Shown here: positions 1 to 14,000 of the stretch, in pieces
How positions within the stretch are numbered: position 1 is the first letter of the stretch
Layout: each line of letters begins with the position of its first letter
The notes under the pieces: model-generated
The model's database searches: none
What the model was told of the DNA's origin: nothing
Seen by the model: only the letters and a program-made list of their open reading frames with translations
Position numbers and translations under genes: made by a program
Assembly (NCBI GenBank): GCA_022885665.1
Contig: JAGQDJ010000173.1
Span: forward strand, 1 to 64,000
Direction: 5' to 3'
DNA from: Triops longicaudatus
Taxonomy: Eukaryota; Arthropoda; Branchiopoda; Notostraca; Triopsidae
Length of the DNA stretch: 64,000 nt

Positions 1-3000
1 TATATATATTGGGATATCATAATTTACCTGTAGTTTACGGGAAACAGAGAGCCCAAGAAACACTACTACCCGATTGTATCGGCAGTATTCTCTACCATGG
101 GAAGTAAGCGGCAAAATATGGCAATGCCGCACGGTTTAATATGTTTTGAGGTTCGAAAGGTGTGGGTGTGAGAAGAAACATCATAACAGCAGAAAAACGT
201 TTTCTATCAAGCTCAGCATATGAACCTGCTATACGCTGTTACGAAAAAACAATGTATAGTTAAAAACGAGCACCGGTTATACAGAACAATCGGCTAAAGT
301 AGGCCTATACAAGGTCCACAGGCCTCGCCGAAGCGCCTATGTAAAAATGCATGGAAAGCTTCAGCTATAACGAACTCGAATGTAACGTATTTTCGCCTAC
401 TGCGGACAAAAACTGAGTTCCCTATTCCAATTTACACATGCTTTTTCCTTCGGCTATCGTGAGCACAAGCGCTGCCATGCGGTAGCACATAAAAAATAGC
501 AGCCCTAGAGGGGAACTTGTATTAAAAAGATCGCGTTATTCGAGCTAGTGTTCCAGATTTTTAGCAGTGCTCCAAGAAAGAAAAGCTCCTTTGGTGCTTT
601 TGCCCTCGAATCACTCGCACTGGCCATTTCTGATGAAGATAAAAACAGAAAAAAAATATTAATTCAACTGTGCTTTATTTTCCCATAAAAATGGCACAAA
701 AGGCTACTCTTGCGAAAAGCCGTCTACTAACACTTGACACGAAACGTAAAGTAATATCAATGACAGAAAAAAAGAGTGAGGCTATTATCTAAGACATTTT
801 GGGCCGATAACGTGCAAATTTTTTATACCCTTGCGTGTACTTTATAGAGGGGTTTTCTTGCACTAGAAATATATATTTAAAGCACTTTGGTATAGGTAGC
901 CTTGTGACATTCGAAATTTTATACCATAATTTATTGCGAGTAAGCCTCTAGCAAATCTTTCAAATTTTACCGCAAATTAAACGAACGTGGTGTAATTGGA
1001 CCACACCGGCCACTAGGTTTTCTGAAGGTGCTATTGTTATGAAAAACAAGCATACTGAATTTACACATTACTTAATGTAAACTTTACAGGCACCCATTAC
1101 AATGAACACCGTGTGTTACGGCGTGTTTATTCGATTGAGAACGCTAGGGTCGGTCAAATATCACGATCACCCCCGTACCCAATAGGGCTTCGAGGGGTTT
1201 ACCCCCAACCCTCCCCGAAATATTAACTTTATTTTGGTAAGTATAGGCAACTAACAAAGTGTCCGGAAAAATTGCTTACAGACCCCCCACCCCCCTCACC
1301 GAACCAAAATCGTGTGTACGGTTCTGGCCACGATTCTTTAATTTAAACCATTTACTTTTAATCGTAAAAATTTTTGGAATTAATACTGTAAAAAAAGGAA
1401 ATTTTCTGGAACGTCTGTCTTGATTTGTGGAAAAATTTTATTGAAATCTTTTTCTTCTCAAAATATTGAGTAGTTCTTTATTAGCCCTAGACATGACCAA
1501 ACGCATTCACTAAACATTCCCATCAGCCGACCCAATATTATTTCCCATAAGATCAGAAAACTGTGATATACATCAAACTTTTTACTGGCAGCGATTTGTC
1601 TGACAGTTTCTATCTTCCCTTATCCTTCGCTTAATGTAATATTTCGAGGCAACGTTGAAGCAAAGTGTTGAATATGTGAGCCGAGAAACGCGAGGTGTTG
1701 ACATTTTGGGTGGTCTGGCTCATCTTTGACGTCACAAAGGGCCAAGTCATCCCGAAAAGCGTGATGGTGTATTTCTGGGCTTTTAACCAAGCAACCCAAC
1801 AGATGCAACATGTCCACAAGAAACCGACTTTTACTTCTTCCCCGAGAGAGCAAAGGACCCAAACAATTTTTCCTCCCCGCTCTTATACTACACTTTTATC
1901 TAAACAGGCATCACCCTAAAAATAGGCCCTTGTTTGACTCCCCATATTATTTCGTCTTCTACAAAACCCTTGGACAATCTCTGTAGGAAGGGATCAGCTT
2001 AAATTGCACTTCCGGATTTTTCTTTCTTGAGAAATCAACTATGAAACAAAAAAAAACATCATGCAGAAAAAAATCCTGAGAAATGAACCACAGTGATCTC
2101 ACCCAATTTTCGCTGAAACGTAATATACAACAAGCTTGGATGTGTAGATCCTTGATGGTCGTCGCACTGTGATGTCATTTATTGGCCAAACACACATTAA
2201 AAAGAATTAAAAAAAGACGTAATGTATCTTTATATGAAATTTTGTTAATATGCGGGGGCGAGTTGCGAGTTCGGGGTTTGCTGGATAACTTATTGCTTTG
2301 TCACTACTTTTTGAAGATTTTTTTTTTTTTAGTTCCTATTCCTTAACGGTTTTTGGAATGCATGGATAGGGTTTCAGGGTCAGAAGTCGCCATTTCGAGC
2401 GGATGCACTTGCCCGTGGTTGGGTGCCCCCTTCCAATTCCAGAAGCGTGTGTGGACATGGGTAGCGAAAGGGGAGAGTCAACTTTTGGAAAACGTTCACT
2501 TCCATACTGCATTGACATTTCTCAAACTATGCTAGATTTTTGACGGACAGGGTCACAGGATGGGGTCAATTCGCATTCACTGACCTTCTCACCAGATTTG
2601 TCTCTCTCTTCCACCCCCTTCTCGTTCTAACTCCGTTAATTCCCTACGAAAGGGGTTAAAACGAGAACACGAGAGACACCGGACCCCAACAAAACTCTAT
2701 ATGACCGTTTAGTTGTGCTATTAACAACCCGTTTAAAGCCCTCAAATTTCAACCAATCATTAGTCATTCGTTCTAAATGTCAATCATGAAACGAGGCAAG
2801 CTTTTCTAGCTGATGACACGACATTTCGAATCAGTGTCCTTAACTTTGCGTAAAGAAAGCTGTTTTGGTTTTAGTAAGAAATTAACAACAATAAGAACTT
2901 TTTTATAAAAAAAAAACATGCACAATAAATTCAACAAAAATACGCAATTAAAATTTATTAAATAGACGTAGACCTACGTGCAATAAAACAACAGATGCCA

Positions 3001-3171
3001 CTAGTTGCTTGAATGAATAAATTGAGCTTGCCTATGGACCATTTTCGACATGCAGTCTGGGATCTTTTGACTCCTTCGCGATGGCCTGTATTTCATTACA
3101 AAATGGTCGTTAAGGATATTTTACTTCACAATAATTCGGCGACCTTGTTGTAAGACTGCCAGTTTTAAGTA
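1..3171. other. Non-coding stretch, no gene recognised
   Basis: Only short chance reading frames are present, and none resembles a known protein. Around 1,150-1,340 there are G- and C-rich runs that look like a decayed MITE-type element, but I could not find matching ends. The rest is unremarkable AT-rich sequence. Confidence 0.6.
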
Positions 3172-3469
3172 CAATAAAATCTTACTATAACAAACCTATT
3201 TCAGGGAAGAATGACTCTCCGGCACTCCGTGCATAGGAAGAGGGGGGGGGCTGTCGGGATGTTACCCCTTTTCTTCAAAAAACAGTTTCTAATAGGGAAA
3301 TAGGAAGCACCCTCAAACGTAAAGAAACTACATACGAAGTCCCCTTCCCCCGAGTCTGTGATGTCCATTATATCCGACTTTGGCTACATCGGACGCATTT
3401 CACTTTCATGATAATCACATAAAATTTCTAAATTTCTTAACTAACAGTTTGTTATACCAGATTTTACTG
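3172..3469. mobile_element. Tigger/pogo-like MITE (copy A)
   Basis: The element is bounded by imperfect terminal inverted repeats of about 23 bp. The left end reads CAATAAAATCTTACTATAAC and the inverse of the right end reads CAGTAAAATCTGGTATAACA. TA dinucleotides flank it at 3,170-3,171 and 3,470-3,471, the target duplication expected for Tc1/mariner-pogo elements. At 298 bp with no coding capacity it is a non-autonomous MITE. The family name rests on the CAGTAAAA...TATAACAAAC style of terminus. Confidence 0.75.
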
Positions 3470-3471
3470 TA

Positions 3472-3776
3472 CACAGAAGAACCCCGATTTTGCCAACCCC
3501 TATTATGGAAACTCCCGATTGTGTCAACTGGCCTTGGATACATTGTTTTTAGTTAACAATGGGCTTTTGCGTTGCTTTATTCGCCGATAATATGGGATTT
3601 TCTCATAAAGATCTAACATAACAAACGTATCCAATTTCCCATATTTTCGATTATTTCCATATTCTGAATTTTAAAGTTTTCCTGATGTATTAAGCATAGC
3701 ATTCTGATTTTCTCAATTTTCCGAGTTGACAACCACCCTCCGGTCCCGACTGGTTGGCAAAACTGAAGTTCGACTG
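3472..3776. mobile_element. Tigger/pogo-like MITE (copy B, abutting copy A)
   Basis: A second 305-bp element starts two bases after copy A. Its ends are imperfect inverted repeats sharing GATTTTGCCAACC / CAGTTTTGCCAACC, and the right terminus inverted reads CAGTCGAACTTCAGTTTTGC, a typical pogo/Tigger end. The flanking TA copies are at 3,470-3,471 (shared with copy A) and 3,777-3,778. It has no reading frame. Confidence 0.75.
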
Positions 3777-6700
3777 TATTAGCTTTAGTTACTGCGTCAC
3801 GTATGACGTCAAAAGTAAAGGTGAGCGAAACTAAGAACTAAAACATGAGATATGGTGATGTTCGGTCGTTTTGATATGACGTACTATTTGACCCGCAAAG
3901 TAAAAATTAGCGAGTATTATAAAGTATGTTATGTGTGAATATAAATTGTGTGCATACAAAGATATTTTAAGTGATCAGAAATATACGAAAAATATTATTA
4001 GAGCCTGCACTGTGTTTCGTCACACTGACCAGTTTGAAAGCAATATGCCTTACAGAATCCTAGTGTCGTTTGCCTAAGGAAAGGAGTTTATTAGGGAGAA
4101 GACTTAAGCATTGACATCAATTAATTTTTTATTAGAATTCAGGCGTGAGCTAATGTTCGTTGCCACACAGCAATTACGTTGTAAAGAATTTAAGAAAGTG
4201 GCCCCATGTCAAATCCACGGCAGTTTTGTATAGTGTTATTCCGCGATATTTTCTCGCGAATATTACGTACGGTTGTGGATAAATCAAACGACAGCCGAAA
4301 AAAACTAAAGGAAACAAAAGCCATTGGCTAGAAGTGATACTGCAAAACTTGTAAATACTATTGCATTATGCGAAATATACGTAATTTGTTCACTTTCCTT
4401 GTTTAGTTAACATAGAAATATTATTCCATAGCATAATAAAGGTAGAATAAAGCATAAGTCTAAAGATCTTTCCTACAGGTAGGTTTTAAATTTCGTGCTA
4501 CGGTCTTGGTAGAACGGAAGGAAGTGTGACAAACAATACTTTTTCTACTTACCGAAAAGACGTTCATCCGCTGCGCTGTCATCTCTTTAATCTGGTGAAG
4601 TATTCCATCCTCGTGGTGTCCTTGTTGAACTTCCCATGTCAAAGGATTTAAGCAAACGATTCCCATTGAAAACGAAGGATTCTAAAATTCTTTATTGACC
4701 AAGTTTGGGGGTATACGAGAGAACTTCGACACGGGCGCATGTTCTGTAATTTGTCTTTCCTTTAACTGTTGGTTAGACGAGGGAAAGGTAGGCTAACCTG
4801 TAATGCCCAAGGAAGGATGAATAACAATCTTACGCTCTCTTTTCTTCCATTTCCCCTGAAAGCCCCAGGTCTCTATCGCACACAATAACATCGTCACAAA
4901 TATTCTGACATTACAATGCCACATAATAGGTTGGGACCAAAAATCTTCTCCGTGGTTAGGCATGTAAGTATGTATTGGCTGTAGGACATTTTATCCCTCC
5001 CCTACGGGATAGGCTAGAAGCGATGCTCTTTTTTTTTACGCACCTCGCCATGAAATTTGTATTAGCTATTGTATTGGCCTATATCCCCTTTTGGGTTTCG
5101 CTTTTAATGTCATCAACCCCTTTCAGCCTATTTTCCGCTCCATTTAAGCCCAGTGGGCAACGCCAAAACCCCTCGACCTCTTTTCATGATGCCTTGTGTA
5201 TCTAGTGTAAGCCGGAACCACTATACTCACTTTCGAAATTTCCTTGAGTTCATTCAGATGTCCACTTTGCACTTATAGACATGATAGGGAACTTAACCGG
5301 ACGTGCATTATGGGCCACGCCACCTGAAGATGATGTAGATGGCGCGCAGGAAAGTTTCATTGTTAACTCGCCTGCCGCGTGAGATTCGCAGCAGCGGTAA
5401 GTTCCTTTGTAGCGTACATACCCTTAAAGGTGTATGATTCCAGCACAGGTTCAGCTCACAGTTCTTGTACTTTAGAAAAGCATTTTTATGATTTGAGCGC
5501 AAGAAGGATGCTTGGGATTCCATTGATTATGATGTAGCTTCGCATAAATTCCTCTGCGAAGCCCTCTGCATTTGACAGATCGATAGAAGCGACCTTTAGA
5601 CAAGCAAGCGAAACGCTGCAAGCACAGCAAGCTTAGCATCACGTAAGCTGTGTATATATAAGAGTTATGAAGAACAAAAGGTCAGGGAAATTTTTCATTA
5701 GTGTTTAGAAAACAGTGAAAGGAAGGTTGTTAAGGGTTATTTTATCGTTTAAGGACGGAGGCGTAATGACATTAAACACCCATTTGTCAAATGCTGGCAT
5801 ATATGGAGCATTTCTTCTTATTTCATAATATTTTTCCTTATATCTCTCAGGGTTTTAATGTCGGAAGCCTGTGGAGCAGACCTGAGCAGACTCATTTAAG
5901 TGTACAGTATATCTCAAATGGAACTCAGAGCAATTCCTAGGCAATGAATTCAGTTACACAACGTTTTCCAACTTTTTAACTCGATGCAAGTTACTCATAG
6001 ATTGCCAGTAAAGTCAAAAGCTTGATAAAAGTCCAAGTTATCTCAATTGCAAATTAGAACTCAAACTCACGACGAAAATCAGAGCCAGCGATGTTTGCTG
6101 CAAAGCCAGAACTAAAAATGTTGAAAAGGAAGCAAACACATTTGAAAACTTGGGTAAATAAATATTCAAAGAATATTATACAACAAATACAGGCACTTTC
6201 CTTTTATTCTTTTCGTTGCGTATAACTATCGTTGTGTGTACTTTTCGATATATTCGTCTGATCGTTCATCCGGTAAGGGTCAATTGTTGTAAAGGCCAGA
6301 TAAGAAGGCTTCTATTGCGTAAACTTTGTTTTTGTTCGTCTATAAATTTCAGAAGAGCACAGTCAAAACTACTACTTTTTCTTGTTGAAAATGTTTCAAT
6401 AATAAACAAAAACATGTTATTTTAGAAATAATAGTTACATAACTGTTTTATTTGAAGAGTAGTGATGAAGTTACGAGTAGTTTTATTTTCTTATTGAATC
6501 TTAAATAAAACATGTATTAATTTCTGTAAAAATGAACATGATTCACTCTCAGAATTTCAGCGTTTGAAATGCGCATGTTATGGGCCTACCCTGAGAAAGT
6601 TTTTTTCTTGGCGATTCGGTAGTTTTATTCGGTACAAATGCGTTCTATATTCCGTGCACTTAAACATTTTCTCTACGTTGTAAAATAAAGTAAGTTCTGA

Positions 6701-9700
6701 AGCCAACAATGAATTTGGAGATACCATCCTCGTATAGCCCCGTCCCTCCACCCTCGGCTCTTTTCTTTACAACCTAACCTAGACCAACCTAAGTAAATCC
6801 TACCCTCACTGAAACCACCGTAACGCAACTTGGTAAAAACTAAACTTCTAGTGTATTCTCGTGCCAAGATACTACGTGATTTTGTTAGTGATTCCTTAAG
6901 TTCTGTACCAGCTTTTGGGATTGACAAGAAACAGTGTATTCCAGCTATTCTTTATTTTTAATTCAACTCGGCATGGCGTTGATCTTTTTTGCCTTTGTCT
7001 TGTCTACGAGTTACTGTAAACGCTAAATTATAGCAAATTATCGTTACTAAATTGTAAAGTTTTTTAGATTACCATAAGGCAAACTTTCACAAATCAGCAC
7101 AGGTATTCCAATGTCCACACTAACGTTCAAATTTTAAAATTCTAAAGTTAGATTAATTATTTCAACCGTTCAAAACGTACTTTATCCTTACGAATTTAAG
7201 CTGGCAAATAACGGTTACTTAAGACCGACTTTCAACAATTTTACGAGACTTTGGTAGACAGCCTGTCGCCTCCACGAAGTACCCGTTAGGTTTCAATTTT
7301 GAATGAATATTTTGACGCACATTACGTCCCTAAATTGGCAGAGGAAGAAGTTTCTGGTATTTTCAGTGAAAGGGGGACAAGAAACGGAAAGGAATGTTGT
7401 TAATGACTCTACCAAAAGGTTCTTTGGAGAGTGGAGGAGGGAGAGATGAGAATCATGCAAAAATCCTTAGCCGCGTTCAGCCATATAGTTGTGGCATAAG
7501 TAGAAAATGCGCACGAAAAAAGGTTCGCACGAGCCTCGGCCACTTCCTTTTCTGAAAAAGCATCTGGACCAAGTCAGCGAGAGCAAACGCATCTACTCTC
7601 TCACTCTACCTCTCTTCTTTTCTCTTGCGGGTAGTTTACCAGTCACAGTGTGCTTCATCATCCCTCACGTTCTCTTGACATCCGACTAACGAGCCAAACG
7701 ATTTCCCAGATGTGTGACATAATTATAAAGAAGCACCAGAAGCAGAAAATTGGATTTAGTAGCAAATTATTCTTTCGTAGACTTGAATTTAAATAGACAC
7801 GTTTTTCTTGTGAATAGATTGAAAATGCACAGGAATCTTATTTCTGTGGGTGGGCTGGGACATATTGTGTAATCAATATGCATAATCATGGCTAAGACCA
7901 CCACCTATGCTATTATTGTTGAGTAAAGCATCCCGAGCTTCATCATCTGAGCTTTTCTTCCGAAGGCTTGAAAAACTCAGAGTGGTTAAAATGACAGGAG
8001 CAAGAGACAGCTTGTCGCCACTGTGGAATGGGGCCACAACAATAGGGGTAGGTTCCTCTTTTGTTACACTGCGCCCCGATACCTGAAGGTGCATATGAAT
8101 CGAGAGAAGGCTAGTGCAACCACACCTGAGTCAGCACTTAAACTTGGTCTGTCCTTTCAACCCTTAGTACTAAGAAGTCCCTGGACAATTAGCGAAAGCT
8201 TGGCATATTAAAAGTGTATAACAGAAGAATATCTAATAAATGTTGGGGAAGCAGATTAGGGAGCAAACAGATATGGGAAATGTAGTGTTAAAATGTAGGG
8301 TATGTAAACTATTGGAAGAATATAAAGAAAGCATGGCGCGAGGCCGAATTCTTGGTCCCATTAAGCAGCATTCAAGTAGAGAAGAAACGAAAAAAGCGAA
8401 TTTATACAAATTGCTCTGACAAAAATACCGTCAACCGGGGTAATTCTGAACGAGGAGGGTTACATTAAACATATCGTAGGAAAGTAAGGACGCATTTCAT
8501 CCTGAGACTCATGCAGTATCAACCACACGTTGTCTGGAGCGAAGTCCATAGTTCTGGTGCGGTTTTGTCATTGTCATCATCATTTAAGATATCTTAAAGT
8601 CTTCCGCGCTTTTCAAGGGAACCCTTAGCGGAACAGTGTGAAGTATTCCGACTATCAAAATCATTATAACTAGACACAAAACCCATGAAAAATAATTTTA
8701 AAAAATCAAAGGAAATATAAAAGTTAATAAATACAGACATGTATTAGTACTAAAACTGTTACAATGGAATGGCTACCATCGGTGTGAAAAGAGAAATTTT
8801 GTTTGTGTAGTACCTTACCAGCTTTTTAAGTCCCTCCGTGAACATTAGGCATCTGCCACCTCCACAAGTTGGAAGAAAAAGGCACAGAAAGAATAGTTTA
8901 GCCAGTTTTATTATAACTGTGTTAACTTGACGAATTATAAGAAACAAGTGTTTTCATTTTTCTGAGATTAAATTATTTGGACTCTTTAAAAAATATTTTT
9001 CACGGTGAGCATATTTTTGAAGACATTCTGCATTCGCTACCATCTGGCGAGAACTTCTGAAGCCGCTGAGTAGATACCACGGACTTCAGTCGAAGTTCTT
9101 TGTTCGCATGCACATTTACAAAGGATAAATCGGTTCACTTGTGAAAGTTCGCGCTATTTCACTTTGCTATTCGCTTTTTATTATTTAACAAGCATAAATG
9201 GCCACAAGAACACAGCCAGTGTGAAAATCTTGGCGTAGGGCCAATACGTGTTAAAATCCAAAATCATGATTGCAATTAAGGTAATGGTTCTGTGGTTGAG
9301 TACATGTGCCTCACACACGACTTCTTGAGCTGATTTGCCGCAAAAGCAAAATTTTTATCTAAGAGAATACGCAAAAAACCTTTTCCTTACCTTTACTAGT
9401 CCACCAGGAATTCGGCAAAGTTTAGCAGCGGGTGAGTTCAGATATGTCTCTCTACTGGACATTTCTCGTTCTCATGGACTTCCTTGCCAGTTGGTATTGT
9501 AATAAATGTCAAAGAAAAGTTGTATTTCGGTTGAAATAAAAAAGCCAAAAGCTCCCAAATGTACTCAGAAAGACAAATACAATTATTGACATGTGTATTT
9601 AGATAAATCAACGTTTCTCAAAGTTCGGAAAAACAGGTCGAACGGATATAAAACTGGTTGAGAGGTTAACAATGACACGTCTCATTTTTTTTCGAATACA

Positions 9701-9892
9701 TACATTTAAGCTTCTGTGATTTGTAGTATACTTTAAATGCTTCCAGTAACACCAGTAGCTTAAGAAAATTATATTACCTGTAACCCTTTCTATGTGCGCA
9801 TAGTTAAAATTCGATTGTTTTATATTTAAAGAAACTCAATAAGAATACAATTTCGGAGAACGTGGAATACGTCCCTATCTTACACACGTTAA
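3777..9892. other. Non-coding stretch, no gene recognised
   Basis: No conserved reading frame, tRNA-like element or rRNA was found. A short GGGGTAATTCTGAAC string at about 8,448 resembles a transposon terminus, but no partner end was seen. A minus-strand open frame at 7,873-8,094 has no recognisable family and no splice or promoter support. Confidence 0.55.
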
Positions 9893-9956
9893 TGATGGCT
9901 CAGTTTACGCGGTGTTTCCCAGGAACCGATCTACCGCATAAATGGGAGGATCACTC
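9893..9956. repeat. Short remnant related to the palindromic element at 37,208-37,416
   Basis: It contains CAGTTTACGCGGT and, about 25 bases further on, TACCGCATAAATGGGAGG. These correspond in inverted order to the two ends of the element at 37,208-37,416 (CATTTACGCGGTAGAAC and TACCGCGTAAATGGGGG). It looks like an internally deleted copy. Boundaries are approximate. Confidence 0.45.
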
Positions 9957-10824
9957 TATATAAATCAGTGTTTCAACTCATTTTTGTATATATGTAACGA
10001 CGTAGGCTTTCATCTACTGTCACATCGTTTATTTGCATTCTGTTAAACAACTGTGTACCCTTTTCCTATTCTAGTTAAAGGAAAGAGTAGGAAATTTCGT
10101 TTCAACCCATTTGTTCCGTATTTTGTCTTCAGTGTCGTGGCACTTAACTCATCAGATTTTTTAAGATATTTTCAAACTTACCATAGGTTCGCATTGCAAC
10201 AAACTCGTTTACAAATCTGTTGCGGTATTAGCGCGATGTTCTGAAAACTACAGTACTAGTAGTGTAAGAGACCTTATTGATACCCTTCCCTTAAAGCCGC
10301 TCCTCCATCAGATATTCTGACAGAAGCTGGCATCTTTTGTGAAACTTTGTAGTTATATTTCACATCGCGCTAAACCGTAACTTTGAGAAATCCCGCTCTC
10401 GTTTCAGTTGTTCACAAGCTGCGGACAGTCAAAAGTTTTGAGGTGTGCGCCTTAGATTGGTAGGGCGAATTTTAAAGGCTTTTTAATTACAACTAATTTT
10501 TCAATTCACTTAGATTTTTACCAGTTTTGTTTCTTCGTTTGTAACGAATCGTTTGCGCCCAAATCTGTCTATCAAAGCTGTTTCTCTGGATTACTAGATA
10601 ATCTCTAATTACTAAATAGCAGGCCCAAACCGTTGTTTTGAAGGTTGGTGTGAATTCATATGGAATGGGCACGCCTTAATAAACAAAATCCGTTTTTGCT
10701 ACTCCGTTTATGTCTTTCCCTTCTTCTAATCGATGTAATTGTGCGGAGGGGTGATTTTGGCACGAAATTCTTGAATCGACGCTTTTGACCTCTCCCGGAA
10801 TAGATTCAAACATAAGAAAGCTAT

Positions 10825-10827
<3 letters not shown>

Positions 10828-10899
<72 letters not shown>

Positions 10900-11032
10900 N
10901 NNNNNNNNNNNNNNNNNNNNNNNNNNNNNNNNNNNNNNNNNNNNNNNNNNNNNNNNNNNNNNNNNNNNNNNNNNNNNNNNNNNNNNNNNNNNNNNNNNNN
11001 NNNNNNNNNNNNNNNNNNNNNNNNATATATAT
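10828..11032. repeat. (TA)n microsatellite interrupted by an assembly gap
   Basis: About 72 bases of pure TA repeat (10,828-10,899) run into 125 Ns (10,900-11,024), and the sequence resumes with eight bases of AT repeat. The gap is most simply explained by an unresolved, longer TA array. Its true length is unknown. Confidence 0.95.
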
Positions 11033-14000
11033 GAGTAGGTTAAGGAATATGATAAAGCGATGATCAGGCTACTTTTTTTGCAGCATTTCGGGGGGGGAAA
11101 ATCTTGAACCGTGTCTTTGTGATATGTAATAATCGCTTAAGGGGGCGACAAATGGGCATCTTAACGCTATTGCTCACCAGATGTCTCGAATTTACCGACA
11201 TGCTTATTTGAGATTTCTCGTAAGCGTCGCACAGGCGCCACAAATTTATTTCATTACAACCTGTAAACAAATGATAAAGTGGATGGTCAATGAACGAGAA
11301 CTGAGAACGCAAATTACATTGAACTGGAAAGCATAGTTTGTAAAAAGGACCATAGATATGATGCATTCTCTAATCACACACATCGCAGCGAGTCATTAGT
11401 CTTCTCAGTACATCAAATATTCTTTTTTGCTTTTCAGAAATGTAGACTAATGGACTTGTAGTTTTCCTAGTACTGACATTTCGACCTAAACTTTGTCCCT
11501 TCGATTTGTGCTGTTCCAGACGGAGACAATGGCGACGTAATGCTTTTACTACGCTGTAAAGACGACCCATTTAAACCTACATAGCCAAAATTCGTAGCAT
11601 TTTCCTGTACAAGCAATTTACTATTTGTTTCCACTTATGTTTGTCAAATTTACATGATACTGTATTGGAAACTTTTACATAATTTTGCTACATGTCTGCG
11701 TGCGAAATACAAAGATCATATAAAAGGGACCCATTTTCTCAAAAGTCCTACCTGTGGCGCAACAGTCGTCGGTGCGCAGAAACAGAACAACGAAAAATGG
11801 AGCACACTTTCAGTTTTATTTTGATACGGTTTGCAGCCTCAATTTGCGTTTCCCTGTGGGGCTGCGAATCCTTTAAAAATTTAATTCGATTAATCGATAG
11901 TCATTGTTGAATCTTCTATATATATTTCGGTTAATTAAACATGGACAGAATTGTTTACATTCAGAAGGGAGATACATATATTTATATAGGAACGTATTAG
12001 ACGATAAGGCTGTGATCAAAATCCGCGACGTCTAGCTTGAATTTTCATGTTTTGCTAGTGCAGTCGAAGTTCATTGTTCGAGAGTCATACGTACCGGAGA
12101 ATATCTGCGGATAAGGAAAACCGTGAATGAAGAACGGAAAGTTACATTGAAAGATAGCGATGCTTTCCAACGCTCCAAAAAAGAAAGCATAAATAAAATA
12201 TAACAAATTGTCATTCAGTGCTACCCTGTACAGCAGAAAACTTTATTGTTATTAAGCTGGTGTGTCTGCTCAAATTATGAGTTTGTTTCTTCTGTTTTGT
12301 CGCCTTTAAAATATTACAACTCAGCTGATTCAGTGACAACTTCACCAGTTTTTGTTCTGAAAAGAGAATTAAGTTTTGTCGTAAGTAAACCTCACTCATT
12401 AGCTTAGTATTTCCATTTTAGCTAGATCTGCTCGAAGCGATCTTTCTAATGCTTGTGGTGACTTAAGTGTATATTTTTATTATAACCTGTCAAAACGTTG
12501 TCACTTCTGGTTTAAAGCGGCTTGCGTCCACAATTTTTGCGCTTTTAACACTTGTCTTATGTTAAAAATATATGTTGCTATGAGAGGATGTTACAGCACA
12601 AAATAACAAATGATAGTTATTGTATTATTTCTATATTACTATATTCTATTGATTTGACCGGCAAGACCCGTGAATGAGGAGCTTTTCTTAAAATAACTGG
12701 TAACCAACGTGAGCCGTGGCCGTTTGCTGTAATATGAATTAATATATTTTGAGTTTAAAAATGTACAGTTTGTCAAATAAGACCAAAATCACAGTGGGTC
12801 CTGTAGTTTATAAATTGGCCATAGGAGCTCTGACTGTATACCGGAAATACGGCTGTTTTACGGGAAAGTTATTCAGCGATATATATTTTAAATTTAGCTA
12901 GCAAGTTACAACATGAGCGTTTCGTTGTTGTTCGTTTCCAGTTCAAAAACTACACTTACAGCTATCGCAGTTCATACCATAGCGTAGCGTGCACTATATG
13001 GAACGTCTGTACCGTGTTACAACGATAGGGCAAATAGATAATTTGCATATTTAGTACAAAAAAGAGTAAACTTGGAACTTTCTATAGCCTAAATCTTAGT
13101 GCATAATGAATACGATTTATTGTAAGTTTTAATGTTATTAATGATTTTTTATGACTTTTCATTCTAGTGAAACTAAAAAAGGAGATGTGCTATATAAAAG
13201 CTTTTGACCGAGCTTATCACCCCCTTCACTTCCAACGTTCTGTAAAGTGTTAAAAAACTAATTAAAAGACGCCAGCGTTAGTGATTTTCAGAGTTTTTGG
13301 TTTGCAAGTCTCCGTGCCTAGACTGTAAGTGCACGTTAAGTTTGGAAAGTTTGCATAATGCCATCATGGGGATAATAAAGTAACTTGCCATTTAACCTGT
13401 GCTTTTCTTGAAAAGCGTCATCTCGTGCAAAATATAATTCTGAGCAGAAACCCAGAGGAAAACAGTTTGAAGTCCATAGCGGGACATATAGATTCGAGAT
13501 CCTTACCGGGACGTATAGACTATGGAAAAAAAAACGAATATCCAAACGTGCAAAGTAACTAAGTTACAATGACTTGAAAAGGACACTTACAATCACACAA
13601 CACCTACAATTTTCATTTCAAAATAAAATTAGCTGGTAGGTAAGATTTATTCACAATACATAAGACATGTGTTACGTAAAATTCGTCTTGCTGTTCCGCA
13701 CCAAACCCCTCACACTGTATTTTTCATTTAAGTGTCGTTTACCTTGCATTAAGATTAGTTCCTTAGCCCAGTCTGCATTAAGACTGAACGTTTCAGCTGC
13801 GGACACAGATTTGTTTTCCTTGTGTATCGCATCAAATGTATATACTTGTACTCAACTCAGAAAACTACGTTGCAATTAATTAAACTTACCAACACTAAAA
13901 TATACTTTTTACTCACTGCTCTTTAAGGTCATTTCTTTGAACTTTTCTATAGCACCTTTTTTTTTTTCACCGAACACAATACAGCCCATAGGAGCGTGCT

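Noticed and set aside
7873..8094. 73-codon minus-strand open frame that looks protein-like
   Set aside because: No family recognised, no TATA or splice evidence, and it stands alone in non-coding DNA.
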